64,000 bases of DNA from PBB1 sp965229345 (GCA_965229345.1 OZ245872.1:2232001-2296000); one strand, 5' to 3'. Positions 25,539 through 35,338 are shown, numbered from the stretch's first letter. A program made the numbers and translations. The notes: generated by a model from the letters alone, not told the origin.

Positions 25539-26966
25539 TCACTCGCTGGATGCGGTGCGCCATTCGGTCTTGCCGAAGCCGTCTTCGCCGAGCAGCGTGT
25601 AGTAGATGCCGACGGTGCCCAGTGTCTGTCTGCGATCGCCACCCGTCTGATAGCTTGCGCTGCGGTGCGACCAGACGTACTTCAGCGCGATGGCATGGGG
25701 GCCGCTGATGCGCAGCGTGAAGGCGCTCTCGACGCGCGTGATGTCATCGCTGCCGGCCGAGCGGTTGGTCAGGCTGCCCAGGTAATAGCGCTGCCCCGAC
25801 ACCTCGGCCATGGCACGGCTGCCCATCAACATCCGCAGGTTCAGGCTGACCCGTGGTGCCAGGCCGTAGTGGTAGTCGCGGTCGTTGGTGACGATGCGGC
25901 GCAACGTGCTGGCGGCCGAGTACCCCAGACCCAGCAAGGCTGTGCCTTGCAGTGCAACATCCTTCTGCAGCGACAGCTGCCCGGTCGTGCCCAATGACAG
26001 CGCGGTGGTCGAGATGTTGAAGATCTGCGGTGACACATAGTCGTAGCTGCCGTACAGGCCCCAGATGCCGCGGTAGGCGTCACCGATCTCGTAGTCGGTG
26101 CCGAACAGCAGGCCACGGGTGGCGATGTTGTCGACGCCGTGGGCACTGGTGGCCACGATGCGGAAGGCGAAGTAGTCGAACGGGCGCCGGTAGGTGTAGC
26201 CCGACTTGCCCGGCAGGCCGTAGTCCATCGCGAAATCGACCACCGCCTCGTTGCGCTTGAGCCGGGTGGAATTGCCGACGTCGTCATGGGTCACATGGCT
26301 GTAACCCAGTCGCAGCCGCGTGTCGTAAACCGGGTTGTGGTCGTTGAAGGCGCTGTCGAAGCGCGAGCCGTACATCCAGCGGTTCAGGCCGACCGGGGGC
26401 GAGATGGCCGCTGCGCCCACTTCGCGCCAGAACAGCGGCACGTTGTTGTTCCCATGCAGCAGCAGATTGGCCATGCGGAACAGCGGTTCGCCGAGGAAGC
26501 TGCCGGCGATGCCGCTGGCAACCTGGTCGTTGTACGACGGCGGGGTTTTCTCCCCGGTGATTTCCCACCAGGCGCTGCCTGCAAAGGTCAGCGCCGAAGC
26601 TTCCCAGTAGCTCAGGCCCGTCGAGCGACCTGCACCGTGGTACAGCGCGCCTTGATAAGGGTGGGCGAACTGGTTGACGCGGAACGGATCGTTGTCGGTG
26701 ACCCAGCGGTGGGTCAGGTTGCGTCGAATCGAGCGCCCGCTGACGTCGTAGTCAGACGTGCCGCTGAAGGCCCGGTTGAAATTGCTCAGTGCGAAATCGA
26801 AGCCGATGATCTCCGCGATCGGAATGGCGAAGCTCTTGTCCGGCTGCGGTGGAGTAGGCAATGACTCGGTCGGCTGGGCACTGGCGGCGTGCCATGTGAA
26901 CAGCAGCAGGGCGAGTGACTGGACACGACCACGGAGTGGCGTTCGGACAGAGAGGGTGCAGGGCAT
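25539..26966 (-). CDS. DUF3943 domain-containing outer-membrane protein
   Basis: 475 residues. A signal peptide (SAQ near 31) is followed by an N-terminal DUF3943 region: NQFAHPYQGALYHGAGRS (residues about 97-114), SAWWEITGEKTPPSYNDQ (quoted in part) and GEPLFRMANLLL. The C-terminal 250 residues show alternating strands and end in a hydrophobic strand (GTVGIYYTLLG), as in a beta-barrel. The family is of unknown function. It lies 35 bases upstream of the MFS gene's start, in the same direction, and may be cotranscribed with it. Confidence 0.85.
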   Translation of the reverse strand: MPCTLSVRTPLRGRVQSLALLLFTWHAASAQPTESLPTPPQPDKSFAIPIAEIIGFDFALSNFNRAFSGTSDYDVSGRSIRRNLTHRWVTDNDPFRVNQFAHPYQGALYHGAGRSTGLSYWEASALTFAGSAWWEITGEKTPPSYNDQVASGIAGSFLGEPLFRMANLLLHGNNNVPLFWREVGAAAISPPVGLNRWMYGSRFDSAFNDHNPVYDTRLRLGYSHVTHDDVGNSTRLKRNEAVVDFAMDYGLPGKSGYTYRRPFDYFAFRIVATSAHGVDNIATRGLLFGTDYEIGDAYRGIWGLYGSYDYVSPQIFNISTTALSLGTTGQLSLQKDVALQGTALLGLGYSAASTLRRIVTNDRDYHYGLAPRVSLNLRMLMGSRAMAEVSGQRYYLGSLTNRSAGSDDITRVESAFTLRISGPHAIALKYVWSHRSASYQTGGDRRQTLGTVGIYYTLLGEDGFGKTEWRTASSE

Positions 26967-27059
26967 GCCGACATCTTCTGTGCCGAGCGCCTCCCCTGTC
27001 CATCGGAGAGGCAGTGCGGCGCGTGTCGGACAGTGCCCACACGCCGTACGCTGCGCCTG

Positions 27060-28286
27060 CTACTTCTTGTTGCGTCGATCTGCCAGGCTCTTCTGGATGG
27101 CGACGATCTGCGCCGTCGCGCTCTGCACCTGGTGCGCCAGCACGCGCATCTCGTCAGCCACCACGGCAAAGCCACGACCGGCGGTGCCTGCGCGGGCAGC
27201 TTCGACCGAGGCATTCAGCGCCAGCAGGTTGGTCTGGTGAGCCACCTTCTGAATCGACCCGACGATGTCGCCGATCGTCTTCAGGCTGTTGTCCATGAAG
27301 ATGTTGTTTTCGACTTGCGCGCGCTGGTTCTCTTCCTCGTGCTTCTGCAACGAGATGTCCGCCAGCGCACCGACGACCCGCAGTGGCGTGCCATCGGGTG
27401 CCCGCTTGGTCTGACCGCGGGCACGGAACCAGCGGAATGAGCCGTCCTTGCAGCGCAGCCGGTACTCGACGTCGTAGGGGGTGCGGCCCGTCCGGTCGGT
27501 GAGATGCGCGGTGAAGGCGCCCACGACACGGTCCAGGTCGTCCGGGTGCAGCTTCGACGCCCAGCTCTCCAGCACATCGGGGAATTCAGCCTCGGTTTCA
27601 TAGCCCACCAGGCGACGAAACTGCTGCGACCACCAGAACGCATTCTTCGGATTCACCGGATCGCCAGCCACGACCTCCATGTCCCACAAACCTTCTTGCA
27701 GCATTTCGCGGCCGAGGTCGAAGCGGATCATCATCGTGTTCAGCAGCTGATCGTCCTGAACCGCCGCGGTGATGTCTGTCAGCGAGCCGGCGACGCGCAA
27801 TGGCGAGCCATCGGCAGCGCGGATGGTTTCGCCTCGGGCGCGGAACCAGCGGTAGCTGCGGTCGCGCATGGCCAGGCGGTACTTCACGTCATAGGGCGTG
27901 CGACCGGTACGGTCTGCCAGGTGCTTGCCGAAGGCTGCCAGGGTGCGGTCCTTGTCTTCCGGGTGCAGGCGGCTCGACCAGCTCGACAGGATGTTCGGAA
28001 AGTCTTTTTCGCTGGTGAAACCCAGCATCCGGCGGAATTGATCCGACCACCAGAACGGGTTGTCGGGGTTCGACGGATCGTCCGGATTGATTTCCATGTC
28101 CCACAGGCCATCGGAGGTGGCCAGGCGGACCAGGTCGAAGCGTGTCTGCAGAGAATCGATCTGCTCGCTCAGATCGGAGACCTGCTGAGCGAGCTCCATT
28201 TCGCGGGCCCGCGCCTCATTGAGCTGACCCAGGGTCAGGTCTTGCTGGTCGGAAGTGCCGAAGATTCGCTTCAGGACAGCGCTCAT
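27060..28286 (-). CDS. Soluble chemoreceptor-like protein with two PAS domains and a minimal MCP signalling tip
   Basis: 408 residues from MSAVLKRIFG. Order: short coiled coil (15-45), PAS_3 domain 1 (about 50-170), PAS_3 domain 2 (about 180-305) and an MCP signalling tip (about 325-390) with VAHQTNLLALNASVEAARAG and GRGFAVVADEMRVLA. There is no transmembrane segment and no HAMP. The two PAS domains are nearly repeats of each other (each has RTGRTPYDVxYRL and RWFRARG). The MCP part is far shorter than the usual 200-300 residues, keeping little beyond the hairpin tip that contacts CheA/CheW. No che genes are near. Confidence 0.88.
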   Translation of the reverse strand: MSAVLKRIFGTSDQQDLTLGQLNEARAREMELAQQVSDLSEQIDSLQTRFDLVRLATSDGLWDMEINPDDPSNPDNPFWWSDQFRRMLGFTSEKDFPNILSSWSSRLHPEDKDRTLAAFGKHLADRTGRTPYDVKYRLAMRDRSYRWFRARGETIRAADGSPLRVAGSLTDITAAVQDDQLLNTMMIRFDLGREMLQEGLWDMEVVAGDPVNPKNAFWWSQQFRRLVGYETEAEFPDVLESWASKLHPDDLDRVVGAFTAHLTDRTGRTPYDVEYRLRCKDGSFRWFRARGQTKRAPDGTPLRVVGALADISLQKHEEENQRAQVENNIFMDNSLKTIGDIVGSIQKVAHQTNLLALNASVEAARAGTAGRGFAVVADEMRVLAHQVQSATAQIVAIQKSLADRRNKK

Positions 28287-28541
28287 GCTTGTGTCTCCAT
28301 CAATTGATTGGGCGGGCAAGGAAATGCTCAGCGGCGACCAGCTTGCACAACAAACCCGAGTTCTCACCACGGCCGGTGTGGATGGTTGGTCTTCGGCAAT
28401 GAATGGGGCTGACTTGAGGCCGGAGAACCCCCGATGAAATAAGAGGGTTTACTGATCTTTTCGCCGCCGTTGCGATGTGCGACAGTGCGCAGCTGGCGAC
28501 GGCCGGGCGTCACAGAAATCACCGCATCGAGGAGTATCAGG

Positions 28542-28991
28542 ATGATCAAGGTCAGGGATCTGCTCAAAAAGAAGCAGCAAAAAGTGGTCTTTTCGGTGGC
28601 ATCGACCGATTCGGTGCAGACCATTCTTGAAATGATGCTGGCCAACACCATCCGCTCGGTGGTGGTGCTCGAGCAAGAGCGCTTGATCGGCATCGTCTCC
28701 GAGCGTGATTGCGCGCTGAAGGTCTTGTTCCGCAACCGCAAGGCCTCGGAAACCACCGCCGCAGAGATCATGACGCGCGATGTGTTCACCGTCACCGGAG
28801 AAGAAACCATCGACGCCTGCATGCTGATGATGTCGTCGAAGAACATCCGGCACCTGCCGGTGTGCAGCAACGGCAAGGTGGTGGGCATGGTGTCGGTCGG
28901 CGATGTCGTCAAGGAAGTGATCTGCCACCAGACCGAGCTGATCACCTACCTCGAAGGTTACATCCGCGGTAACAGCGTCAACGCCTACTGA
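28542..28991 (+). CDS. CBS-pair domain protein
   Basis: 149 residues from MIKVRDLL; AGGAG sits upstream of the ATG. Two tandem CBS motifs make up nearly the whole protein (about 5-60 and 75-130), with VLEQERLIGIVSERD in the first and SSKNIRHLPVCSNGKVVGMVSVGDVV (quoted in part) in the second. Stand-alone CBS pairs usually bind adenosyl nucleotides and act as energy sensors or on partner enzymes; the partner is not known here. It is divergent from the PAS-MCP gene. Confidence 0.9.
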   Translation: MIKVRDLLKKKQQKVVFSVASTDSVQTILEMMLANTIRSVVVLEQERLIGIVSERDCALKVLFRNRKASETTAAEIMTRDVFTVTGEETIDACMLMMSSKNIRHLPVCSNGKVVGMVSVGDVVKEVICHQTELITYLEGYIRGNSVNAY

Positions 28992-29348
28992 ACCTGCCGC
29001 CCGACATCATCAGACGGCGTGCGGTCGCACGCATCAGACGGCGTCAGCAGCCCGGCTTGATGGCCTGCACCGGCCGGCCAGTGTCGGGATCGAACCGCAG
29101 CCCTCGGCGGCGCAGCGCGCCGCGATCGCTGGCGTGGTGGCGCCGCTGCGCACGGTGCAACTGCCCATGAGGTCGGCGGCTTGGGCCGATGCCGGCAGGC
29201 AGCACAGGTTCAATGCGGCAGTCCACAGGGGGCTCGCCGAGACGCTCCGGCGTTGGAGCTCCCCGGCGGTCATCGGTGAGAAGCGGGGCGAGGTTGGCCT
29301 CGCCGGAACCTGCTCTATGCTCGCTGCCGCCCTGAATCGCCTCACCCC
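28992..29348. other. Gap of about 350 bases without an intact gene
   Basis: The region holds only the possible broken small gene described separately (minus strand, about 29041-29270) and the short promoter region of the downstream flavoprotein gene. No terminator or RNA structure of note was found. Confidence 0.4.
29041..29270 (-). pseudogene. Possible frameshifted small secreted Cys-containing protein
   Basis: One minus-strand frame from MTAGELQRRS gives a plausible signal peptide ending ASAQA, then ADLMGSCTVRSG and RCAAE. The adjacent frame continues with GLRFDPDTGRPVQAIKPGC and a stop, which reads like natural protein sequence with GC-rich third positions. A single-base shift near 29105 would join them into one exported protein of about 75 residues. 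This could be a decayed gene, a sequencing error, or chance. Confidence 0.28.
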
Positions 29349-30671
29349 ATGCCTTTGCCTGACGCCCGTTCAACGCCCATGCGCCGTGTCGCCATCGTCG
29401 GCGGTGGTCCTGCGGGGTTGATGGCCGCGGAGGTGCTGTCCGGCACCGGGGTCCACGTTGATCTGTACGACGCGATGCCGTCTGTGGGGCGCAAGTTCCT
29501 GCTGGCCGGCAAGGGTGGCCTGAACCTCACGCATTCCGAAGCGCTGGAGGCCTTCATCAGCCGTTATGGCGAACGCCGCACGCCGATCGCCGCGGTGCTC
29601 AAGCGCTTTGGGGCAGCCGATTTGCGCACCTGGGCGCAGGATCTGGGCGTGGCCACCTTCATCGGCAGTTCGGGCCGGGTGTTCCCCGTCGATCTGAAGG
29701 CGGCGCCGCTGCTGCGCGCCTGGCTGCACCGCCTGCGCGATCACGGAGTGCGCTTTCACATGCGTCACCGCTGGCAGGGTTGGACCGGCGGTGATGAAGC
29801 CGCACTGGCGTTCGAGACGCCGCACGGCGCCGTGACGGTGCACGCTGACGCCGTCGTGCTGGCGCTGGGCGGTGCGAGTTGGGCGAGGCTCGGGTCCGAT
29901 GGCGCCTGGGTGCCGTGGCTGCAATCGCGGGGTGTCGAGTTGGCGCCGCTGCGGCCCTCGAACTGCGGTTTCGACGCGGCGCATGTCGACGCGCAGGGAC
30001 AGATCCAGCCTGGCTGGAGCGAGCATTTCCGAAGTCGCCACGCTGGCGCGCCGCTGAAGAACGTGGCGCTTGCGTGCGTCGGTCCTGATGGCCGCCGCTT
30101 TACCCAGCCCGGAGAGTTCGTCATCACGGAAGGCGGTGTCGAAGGCAGCCTGATCTATGCGGCATCAGCCGTGCTGCGCGATGCGATCGAGGTCAGCGGC
30201 CAGGCGGTCGCCCACCTCGATCTGCTGCCCAGCCGCAGCGCCGACTGGGTGGCACGCGAGGCGGGGCATCCGCGCGGTGCCCGCTCGCTGTCGACCCACC
30301 TGAAAGCCCGGCTCGGTCTGGAGGGCGTCAAGGCCGCGCTGCTGTACGAACTGCTGCCGCGGGCGGCGATCGCTGATCCGCAGCAACTGGCTGCAGCGAT
30401 CAAGGCCTTGCCGCTGACGCTGCAGGCACCGCGTCCGATCGACGAGGCCATCAGCAGTGCGGGCGGTGTGCGTTTCGAGGCGATGGACGCCCACGGCATG
30501 CTGCGCGCTGTGCCTGGCGTGTTCTGTGCCGGCGAGATGCTCGATTGGGAGGCGCCCACCGGCGGCTATCTGCTGACGGCGTGCTTCGCCAGCGGCGTCT
30601 GGGTCGGCGAGGGCGTGCTGGGGTATCTCGACGCTGGCCCCGTGGCAAACTCCGCGCCCGCCATGCACTGA
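29349..30671 (+). CDS. TIGR03862 family flavoprotein (HI0933-like FAD oxidoreductase)
   Basis: 440 residues. An N-terminal FAD-binding Rossmann motif, AIVGGGPAGLMAAEVL (about 14-29), is followed by VGRKFLLAGKGGLNLTHSE, typical of the HI0933/BaiN group, and a C-terminal GEMLDWEAPTGGYLLTACFASG (quoted in part) that closes the FAD site. The TIGR03862 subfamily has no proven substrate. An internal ATG at 29382 (MRRVAIVGG) could be the true start, as many relatives begin near the dinucleotide motif. Confidence 0.92.
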   Translation: MPLPDARSTPMRRVAIVGGGPAGLMAAEVLSGTGVHVDLYDAMPSVGRKFLLAGKGGLNLTHSEALEAFISRYGERRTPIAAVLKRFGAADLRTWAQDLGVATFIGSSGRVFPVDLKAAPLLRAWLHRLRDHGVRFHMRHRWQGWTGGDEAALAFETPHGAVTVHADAVVLALGGASWARLGSDGAWVPWLQSRGVELAPLRPSNCGFDAAHVDAQGQIQPGWSEHFRSRHAGAPLKNVALACVGPDGRRFTQPGEFVITEGGVEGSLIYAASAVLRDAIEVSGQAVAHLDLLPSRSADWVAREAGHPRGARSLSTHLKARLGLEGVKAALLYELLPRAAIADPQQLAAAIKALPLTLQAPRPIDEAISSAGGVRFEAMDAHGMLRAVPGVFCAGEMLDWEAPTGGYLLTACFASGVWVGEGVLGYLDAGPVANSAPAMH

Positions 30672-30728
30672 CTCTGCGCTTGGGCGCATGTCCTTCCGAT
30701 CGATTCCTGCCCGTTCGGGCCCCATTCC

Positions 30729-33101
30729 TTGAACAAGATCCTGCTGCAAATTGCCGACGAACTGAAGGTTCGGCCGGCGCAAGTCCTCGCTGCTGTCGAA
30801 CTGCTCGATGGCGGTGCCACCGTGCCGTTCATCGCCCGCTATCGAAAGGAAGTGACCGGTAACCTCGACGACATCCAGCTGCGCGAGCTGGAAGGGCGGT
30901 TGTCGTACCTGCGCGAGCTCGAAGAGCGCCGCGAGGCGGTGCTCAAGAGCATCGCCGAGCAGGGCAAGCTGACCCCGGCGCTGCAGGCCGCCATCGAGGC
31001 CGCACCTACCAAGCAAGAACTGGAAGACCTCTACCTGCCCTTCAAACAGAAGCGCCGCACCAAGGCGATGATCGCCCGCGAGGCCGGCCTGGAGCCGCTG
31101 GCCGACAAGCTGTTCGCCGATCCGACGCTCGATCCGCTGGCTGAAGCCGGCGCTTTCATCAACGCCGATGGTGGCTTCGCCGATGCGCTCGCCGTGCTCG
31201 ACGGCGTGCGCGACATCCTGGCCGAGCGCTGGGCGGAAGACGCGGTGCTGGTCGGCAAGCTGCGCGAGTGGTTGTGGGCCGACGGTACCTTGCAGAGCAA
31301 GCTGCTGGACGGCAAGGACGCGAACCACCCCGACACCGCCAAGTTTCGCGACTACTTCGATTACGCCGAGCCGATCCGCACGGTGCCATCACACCGCGCG
31401 TTGGCCGTCTTCCGCGGCCGCACGCTGGAATTCCTCGACACCAAGCTGGTCATCGACCCGGCACCTGCCACCGTGGTGCCGACCCCGACCGGCCGGCCTG
31501 CGCCCGCGGTGTCACTGGCCGAAGGCCGCATCGCGGTGCATCTGGGCTGGCACCATGCACAGCGCCCGGCCGATGACCTGATCCGCAAATGCATCGCCTG
31601 GTGCTGGAAGGTCAAGCTGAGCCTGAGCCTGGAGCGCGATCTGTTCACCCGCCTGCGCGAAGCGGCCGAGCAGGTCGCGATCAAGGTGTTCGCCGAGAAC
31701 CTGCGCGACCTGCTGCTGGCCGCACCTGCCGGCCCCCGCGTGGTGATGGGGCTGGACCCGGGCATCCGCACCGGCTGCAAGGTGGCGGTGGTCGATGCCA
31801 CCGCCAAGGTGCTGGCCACCGAGACGATCTACCCGCTGGAGCCGCGCCGCGACTGGGAAGGCTCCTTGCACACGCTGGCCCGTCTGTGCGCCACGCATGG
31901 CGTGGATCTGATCGCCATCGGCAACGGCACCGGCAGCCGCGAGACCGACAAGCTGGCGGCCGAGCTGATCCAGAGGTTGCACAAGCTGGCCCCAGATCGA
32001 AGCGTGACCAAGGTCGTCGTCAGCGAAGCCGGCGCCTCGGTCTACAGCGCCAGCGAGTACGCCAGCAAGGAGCTGCCTGATCTGGACGTGAGTCTGCGCG
32101 GCGCGGTCAGCATCGCGCGGCGGCTGCAGGATCCTCTGGCCGAGCTGGTGAAGATCGAACCCAAAAGCATCGGCGTGGGCCAGTACCAGCACGACGTCAA
32201 CCAGAGTGACCTGGCCAAGAGTCTGAATGCGGTGATCGAGGACTGCGTGAACGCGGTCGGTGTCGATGTGAACACCGCCTCGGTGCCGCTGCTGTCACGG
32301 GTCTCGGGCCTGAGTGCCGCAGTGGCCGCGAGCGTGGTGCGCTGGCGCGACGCCCACGGTGCATTTCGCAACCGGCAGCAACTGCTGGAGGTGGCCGGAC
32401 TTGGCGCCAAGACCTTCGAGCAGAGTGCGGGCTTCCTGCGCGTGCGCAACGGCGACAACCCGCTGGATCAGTCCGGCGTGCACCCCGAGACCTACCCGGT
32501 GGTCGAGCGCATCCTCACCGCGGTGAAGAGGCCTGCGGCCGAGGTGATGGGTCGCAGCGATGTGATCCGCGCGTTGAAACCCGAAGCCTTCGCCGACGAG
32601 CGTTTCGGCGCCATCACGGTGAAGGACATCCTGGCCGAGCTGGAAAAGCCCGGCCGCGACCCGCGCCCTGACTTCAAGGTGGCCAAGCTCGCCGACGGCA
32701 TCGAGGACATCAAGGACCTGCAGCCCGGCATGACGCTCGAGGGTACGGTCAGCAACGTCGCGCAGTTCGGTGCCTTCGTCGACCTGGGCGTGCATCAGGA
32801 CGGCCTGATCCATGTGAGCCAGCTCGCCCACAAGTTCGTCAGCGATGCGCGCGAGGTGGTGAAGACAGGCGACGTGGTCAAGGTCAAGGTGCTCGAGGTG
32901 GATCTGTCGCGCCAGCGGATCTCGTTGACGATGAAGCTCGATGCCACGCCCGCCGACCGCGGCGGCAGAGATGCTGCTGCCGGCAACCGTTTCCAGCCGG
33001 CGGGGCGAGGCGATCGGCCGTCGAAGCCGCGCGCGAACGAGCCTGTGGCCGGTGGAGGGGCGATGTCGGCCGCGTTTGCCAAGCTGCAGATCAAGCGCTG
33101 A
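30729..33101 (+). CDS. tex: RNA-binding transcription accessory protein Tex
   Basis: 790 residues starting at TTG 30729 (NKILLQIADELKV), which matches the usual Tex N-terminus. Domains in order: Tex N-terminal helical region (PFIARYRKEVTGNLDD near 35), YqgF-like RNase H fold (VMGLDPGIRTGCKVAVVD, near 338), helix-hairpin-helix region (NTASVPLLSRVSGLS; FRNRQQLLEVAGLGAKTFEQ) and an S1 RNA-binding domain (about 665-735; GTVSNVAQFGAFVDLGVHQDG quoted in part). Tex is an essential or stress-linked nucleic-acid-binding factor in several bacteria. The last 45 residues are basic and disordered. Confidence 0.96.
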   Translation: MNKILLQIADELKVRPAQVLAAVELLDGGATVPFIARYRKEVTGNLDDIQLRELEGRLSYLRELEERREAVLKSIAEQGKLTPALQAAIEAAPTKQELEDLYLPFKQKRRTKAMIAREAGLEPLADKLFADPTLDPLAEAGAFINADGGFADALAVLDGVRDILAERWAEDAVLVGKLREWLWADGTLQSKLLDGKDANHPDTAKFRDYFDYAEPIRTVPSHRALAVFRGRTLEFLDTKLVIDPAPATVVPTPTGRPAPAVSLAEGRIAVHLGWHHAQRPADDLIRKCIAWCWKVKLSLSLERDLFTRLREAAEQVAIKVFAENLRDLLLAAPAGPRVVMGLDPGIRTGCKVAVVDATAKVLATETIYPLEPRRDWEGSLHTLARLCATHGVDLIAIGNGTGSRETDKLAAELIQRLHKLAPDRSVTKVVVSEAGASVYSASEYASKELPDLDVSLRGAVSIARRLQDPLAELVKIEPKSIGVGQYQHDVNQSDLAKSLNAVIEDCVNAVGVDVNTASVPLLSRVSGLSAAVAASVVRWRDAHGAFRNRQQLLEVAGLGAKTFEQSAGFLRVRNGDNPLDQSGVHPETYPVVERILTAVKRPAAEVMGRSDVIRALKPEAFADERFGAITVKDILAELEKPGRDPRPDFKVAKLADGIEDIKDLQPGMTLEGTVSNVAQFGAFVDLGVHQDGLIHVSQLAHKFVSDAREVVKTGDVVKVKVLEVDLSRQRISLTMKLDATPADRGGRDAAAGNRFQPAGRGDRPSKPRANEPVAGGGAMSAAFAKLQIKR

Positions 33102-33319
33102 ATGCGTCGAGGGTAAACGCTGGGTTTTGAGCGAGCGGCGCCCGCCGCCGCCATCGATCTCGTTGCGATCGCGATTCAGAGGGCGATCGACTGCATCCAG
33201 ATTCGAACTCATCTCGTAAGTGGGGGAGCGTCACTCGACTCCCTGGAGCGAGCACGCCATCAGGCCGCGGCACCTGGGTGCTGCGCGTGTTCACGACAAC
33301 GAGACATGAGACAACCCCC

Positions 33320-35047
33320 ATGAAAACCACGCCGACCCCATCCACTCGCCTGCTGCCGATCATCGGCGCGCTGGCCGCTGCCTACGGACTCAGCGCCGCG
33401 GTGCCGGCACATGCGTCCAGCCACCGCGAAGCCCCATCGATCACGGCCATGCCCAAGGTCGATGCCACCGACTTCTACATGTTCAACAGCTACGAGACGG
33501 GACGCGAGAACTACGTCTCCATCATGGCGAACTACCTGCCGCTGCAGGACCCGTACGGCGGCCCGAACTATTTCTCGCTCGACCCGAACGCGCTGTACGA
33601 GATCCACATCGACAACAACGGCGACGCCAAGGAAGACATCACCTTCCAGTTCCGCTTCAAGAACACGCTGAAGGGCACGACTGCCTCGCCAGGCATCCAG
33701 ATTCCGATCGGCTCCGCCAACGTGCCGATTCCGCTGATTCAGGCCGGTGGCGTCACCGTGCCGAATTCGCCCAACCTCAATCTGAACGAAACCTTCACCG
33801 TCGACATCGTCCGCGGTGACCGCCGCAAGGGCACCAAGGCGGCGATCACCAACGCCAACGGCGGCTCGGCCACCTTTGCCAAACCGGTCGACAACATCGG
33901 TTCGAAGACGATTCCGGACTACAACGCCTACGCGGCGCAGCACATCTACAGCGTCAACATCCCCGGCTGCTCGGCCCCCGGCAGGTTGTTTGTCGGGCAG
34001 CGCAAGGACCCGTTTGCGGTCAACCTGGGCGTCATCTTCGACCTGGTCAACGTGCCGCTCTCCGTCATCACCAATCCGGCGTTGAAGAATGCAGCGACCG
34101 ACCCCGCCAACAACGCAGGTGCCGACAACCTGGCAGACAAGAACGTCACCACGCTGGCGATTGAAGTGCCGAAGTCGTGCCTGACCGCTGGATCCGATCC
34201 GGTGATCGGTGGCTGGACCACGGCCAGCGTTCGCCAGGGCAGTCTGATCAACCCCACGCCACGTCGCGGCCATGGCACCACGGCCGTCACTGGCGGTGCC
34301 TGGACGCAGGTGTCTCGCCTGGGCAGCCCCCTGGTCAACGAGGTGGTGATCGGCCTGCCTGACAAGGATCGATTCAATGGATCGAAGCCGAAGGACGACC
34401 TGCAATTCGCCACCTACGTGACCAACCCCACGCTGCCTAGCCTGCTGGAAATCGCCTTTGCGACCGGCCCTGGCGTCATTGCACCCACCAACCTGCCGCG
34501 CACCGACTTGCTGAACGTGTTCCTGAACGGCATCGCTGGCGTCAATCGGCCCACCACCAGCCTGACGTCGGCAGGCCTCGTCCCTGCTGAAATGCTGCGC
34601 TTGAACACGGCCATTCCCGCCGTGCCGCTGAACCAGCAGAACCGATTGGGAGTGGGCGGTGAAGTCGTGCGCGTCGGTGGCGCGGCCTTCCTTGGCAACG
34701 CGGTCGACTTGGCGGGGTACCCGAACGGTCGCCGCCCGAGCGACGACGTGGTGGATATCTCGTTGATCGCCGTGGCCGGTGCCCTGTGTCTGGCCAACAG
34801 CGTGGGGGATCTCTCGGCCATCAACGGCACCAACAACGCCAACGTGCTCGGCTTGAACACCTTCACCATCCCAGGTGCCACGCCGACAGTGCTGTCGTCG
34901 ACCTGCAATGCCGCTGCCGTGCCGCTGGGTGCGACCGCACTCAAGCTGCATGACGGCATCGACCAGGCCGTCGACACCCCGGGGTATGCACGCACCAGCA
35001 CCTTCCCGTACTTCGCCAAGCCGATCCCCGGCGCGGGCTCGAACTGA
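33320..35047 (+). CDS. DUF4331 domain-containing exported protein
   Basis: 575 residues. The signal peptide runs to A32 (VPAHA), leaving a predicted mature N-terminus Ser-Ser-His (H35), then REAPSITAMPKVDATDFYMF, the DUF4331 hallmark. The rest is a large beta-rich domain with Asp/Asn-rich turns (LDPNALYEIHIDNNGDAKED). An X-X-His N-terminus is the classic amino-terminal Cu(II)/Ni(II)-binding form. Family function is unknown. First gene of a run of four: Gly-rich lipoprotein, TPR protein and HupE/UreJ-type membrane protein follow. See findings. Confidence 0.92.
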   Translation: MKTTPTPSTRLLPIIGALAAAYGLSAAVPAHASSHREAPSITAMPKVDATDFYMFNSYETGRENYVSIMANYLPLQDPYGGPNYFSLDPNALYEIHIDNNGDAKEDITFQFRFKNTLKGTTASPGIQIPIGSANVPIPLIQAGGVTVPNSPNLNLNETFTVDIVRGDRRKGTKAAITNANGGSATFAKPVDNIGSKTIPDYNAYAAQHIYSVNIPGCSAPGRLFVGQRKDPFAVNLGVIFDLVNVPLSVITNPALKNAATDPANNAGADNLADKNVTTLAIEVPKSCLTAGSDPVIGGWTTASVRQGSLINPTPRRGHGTTAVTGGAWTQVSRLGSPLVNEVVIGLPDKDRFNGSKPKDDLQFATYVTNPTLPSLLEIAFATGPGVIAPTNLPRTDLLNVFLNGIAGVNRPTTSLTSAGLVPAEMLRLNTAIPAVPLNQQNRLGVGGEVVRVGGAAFLGNAVDLAGYPNGRRPSDDVVDISLIAVAGALCLANSVGDLSAINGTNNANVLGLNTFTIPGATPTVLSSTCNAAAVPLGATALKLHDGIDQAVDTPGYARTSTFPYFAKPIPGAGSN

Positions 35048-35061
35048 GGAGCCAGAGCATC

Positions 35062-35322
35062 ATGAACAAATCATTTTTATGGGTCATGAGCCTCGCCCCG
35101 GTGCTGCTGTCTGCCTGCGGTGGTGGTGGCGGTGGGTCGAACACGCCCGCCGTGACTGCAGCCGTGCCCGCGGCAGCGTCCTCTGATTCGGGTGCGGCCA
35201 CGACCTATGTCGCCGCACTGGCCGCAGCGCCGGCCACCAGCACCGACGCGCTGGAGCCTGTCACGGTGCCCGACACACTGGCGTCGAGCGACACCACGGA
35301 GCCTGCCGCCGTCACCGAGTAG
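35062..35322 (+). CDS. Small Gly-rich hypothetical lipoprotein
   Basis: 86 residues: signal peptide with lipobox LLSAC (Cys19), directly followed by six Gly residues, then an Ala/Thr/Ser/Pro-rich acidic tail with no predicted fold. The Gly run after the lipid-modified Cys looks like a flexible tether. It starts 14 bases after the DUF4331 stop, and a strong terminator follows, so it is cotranscribed with the DUF4331 gene. The function is unknown. Confidence 0.78.
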   Translation: MNKSFLWVMSLAPVLLSACGGGGGGSNTPAVTAAVPAAASSDSGAATTYVAALAAAPATSTDALEPVTVPDTLASSDTTEPAAVTE

Positions 35323-35338
35323 GCGATCAGGGAGAATT

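Noticed and set aside
33260..34951. 563-codon minus-strand frame opposite the DUF4331 gene
   Set aside because: The plus strand encodes a clear DUF4331 protein with signal peptide; the minus product has no domain.
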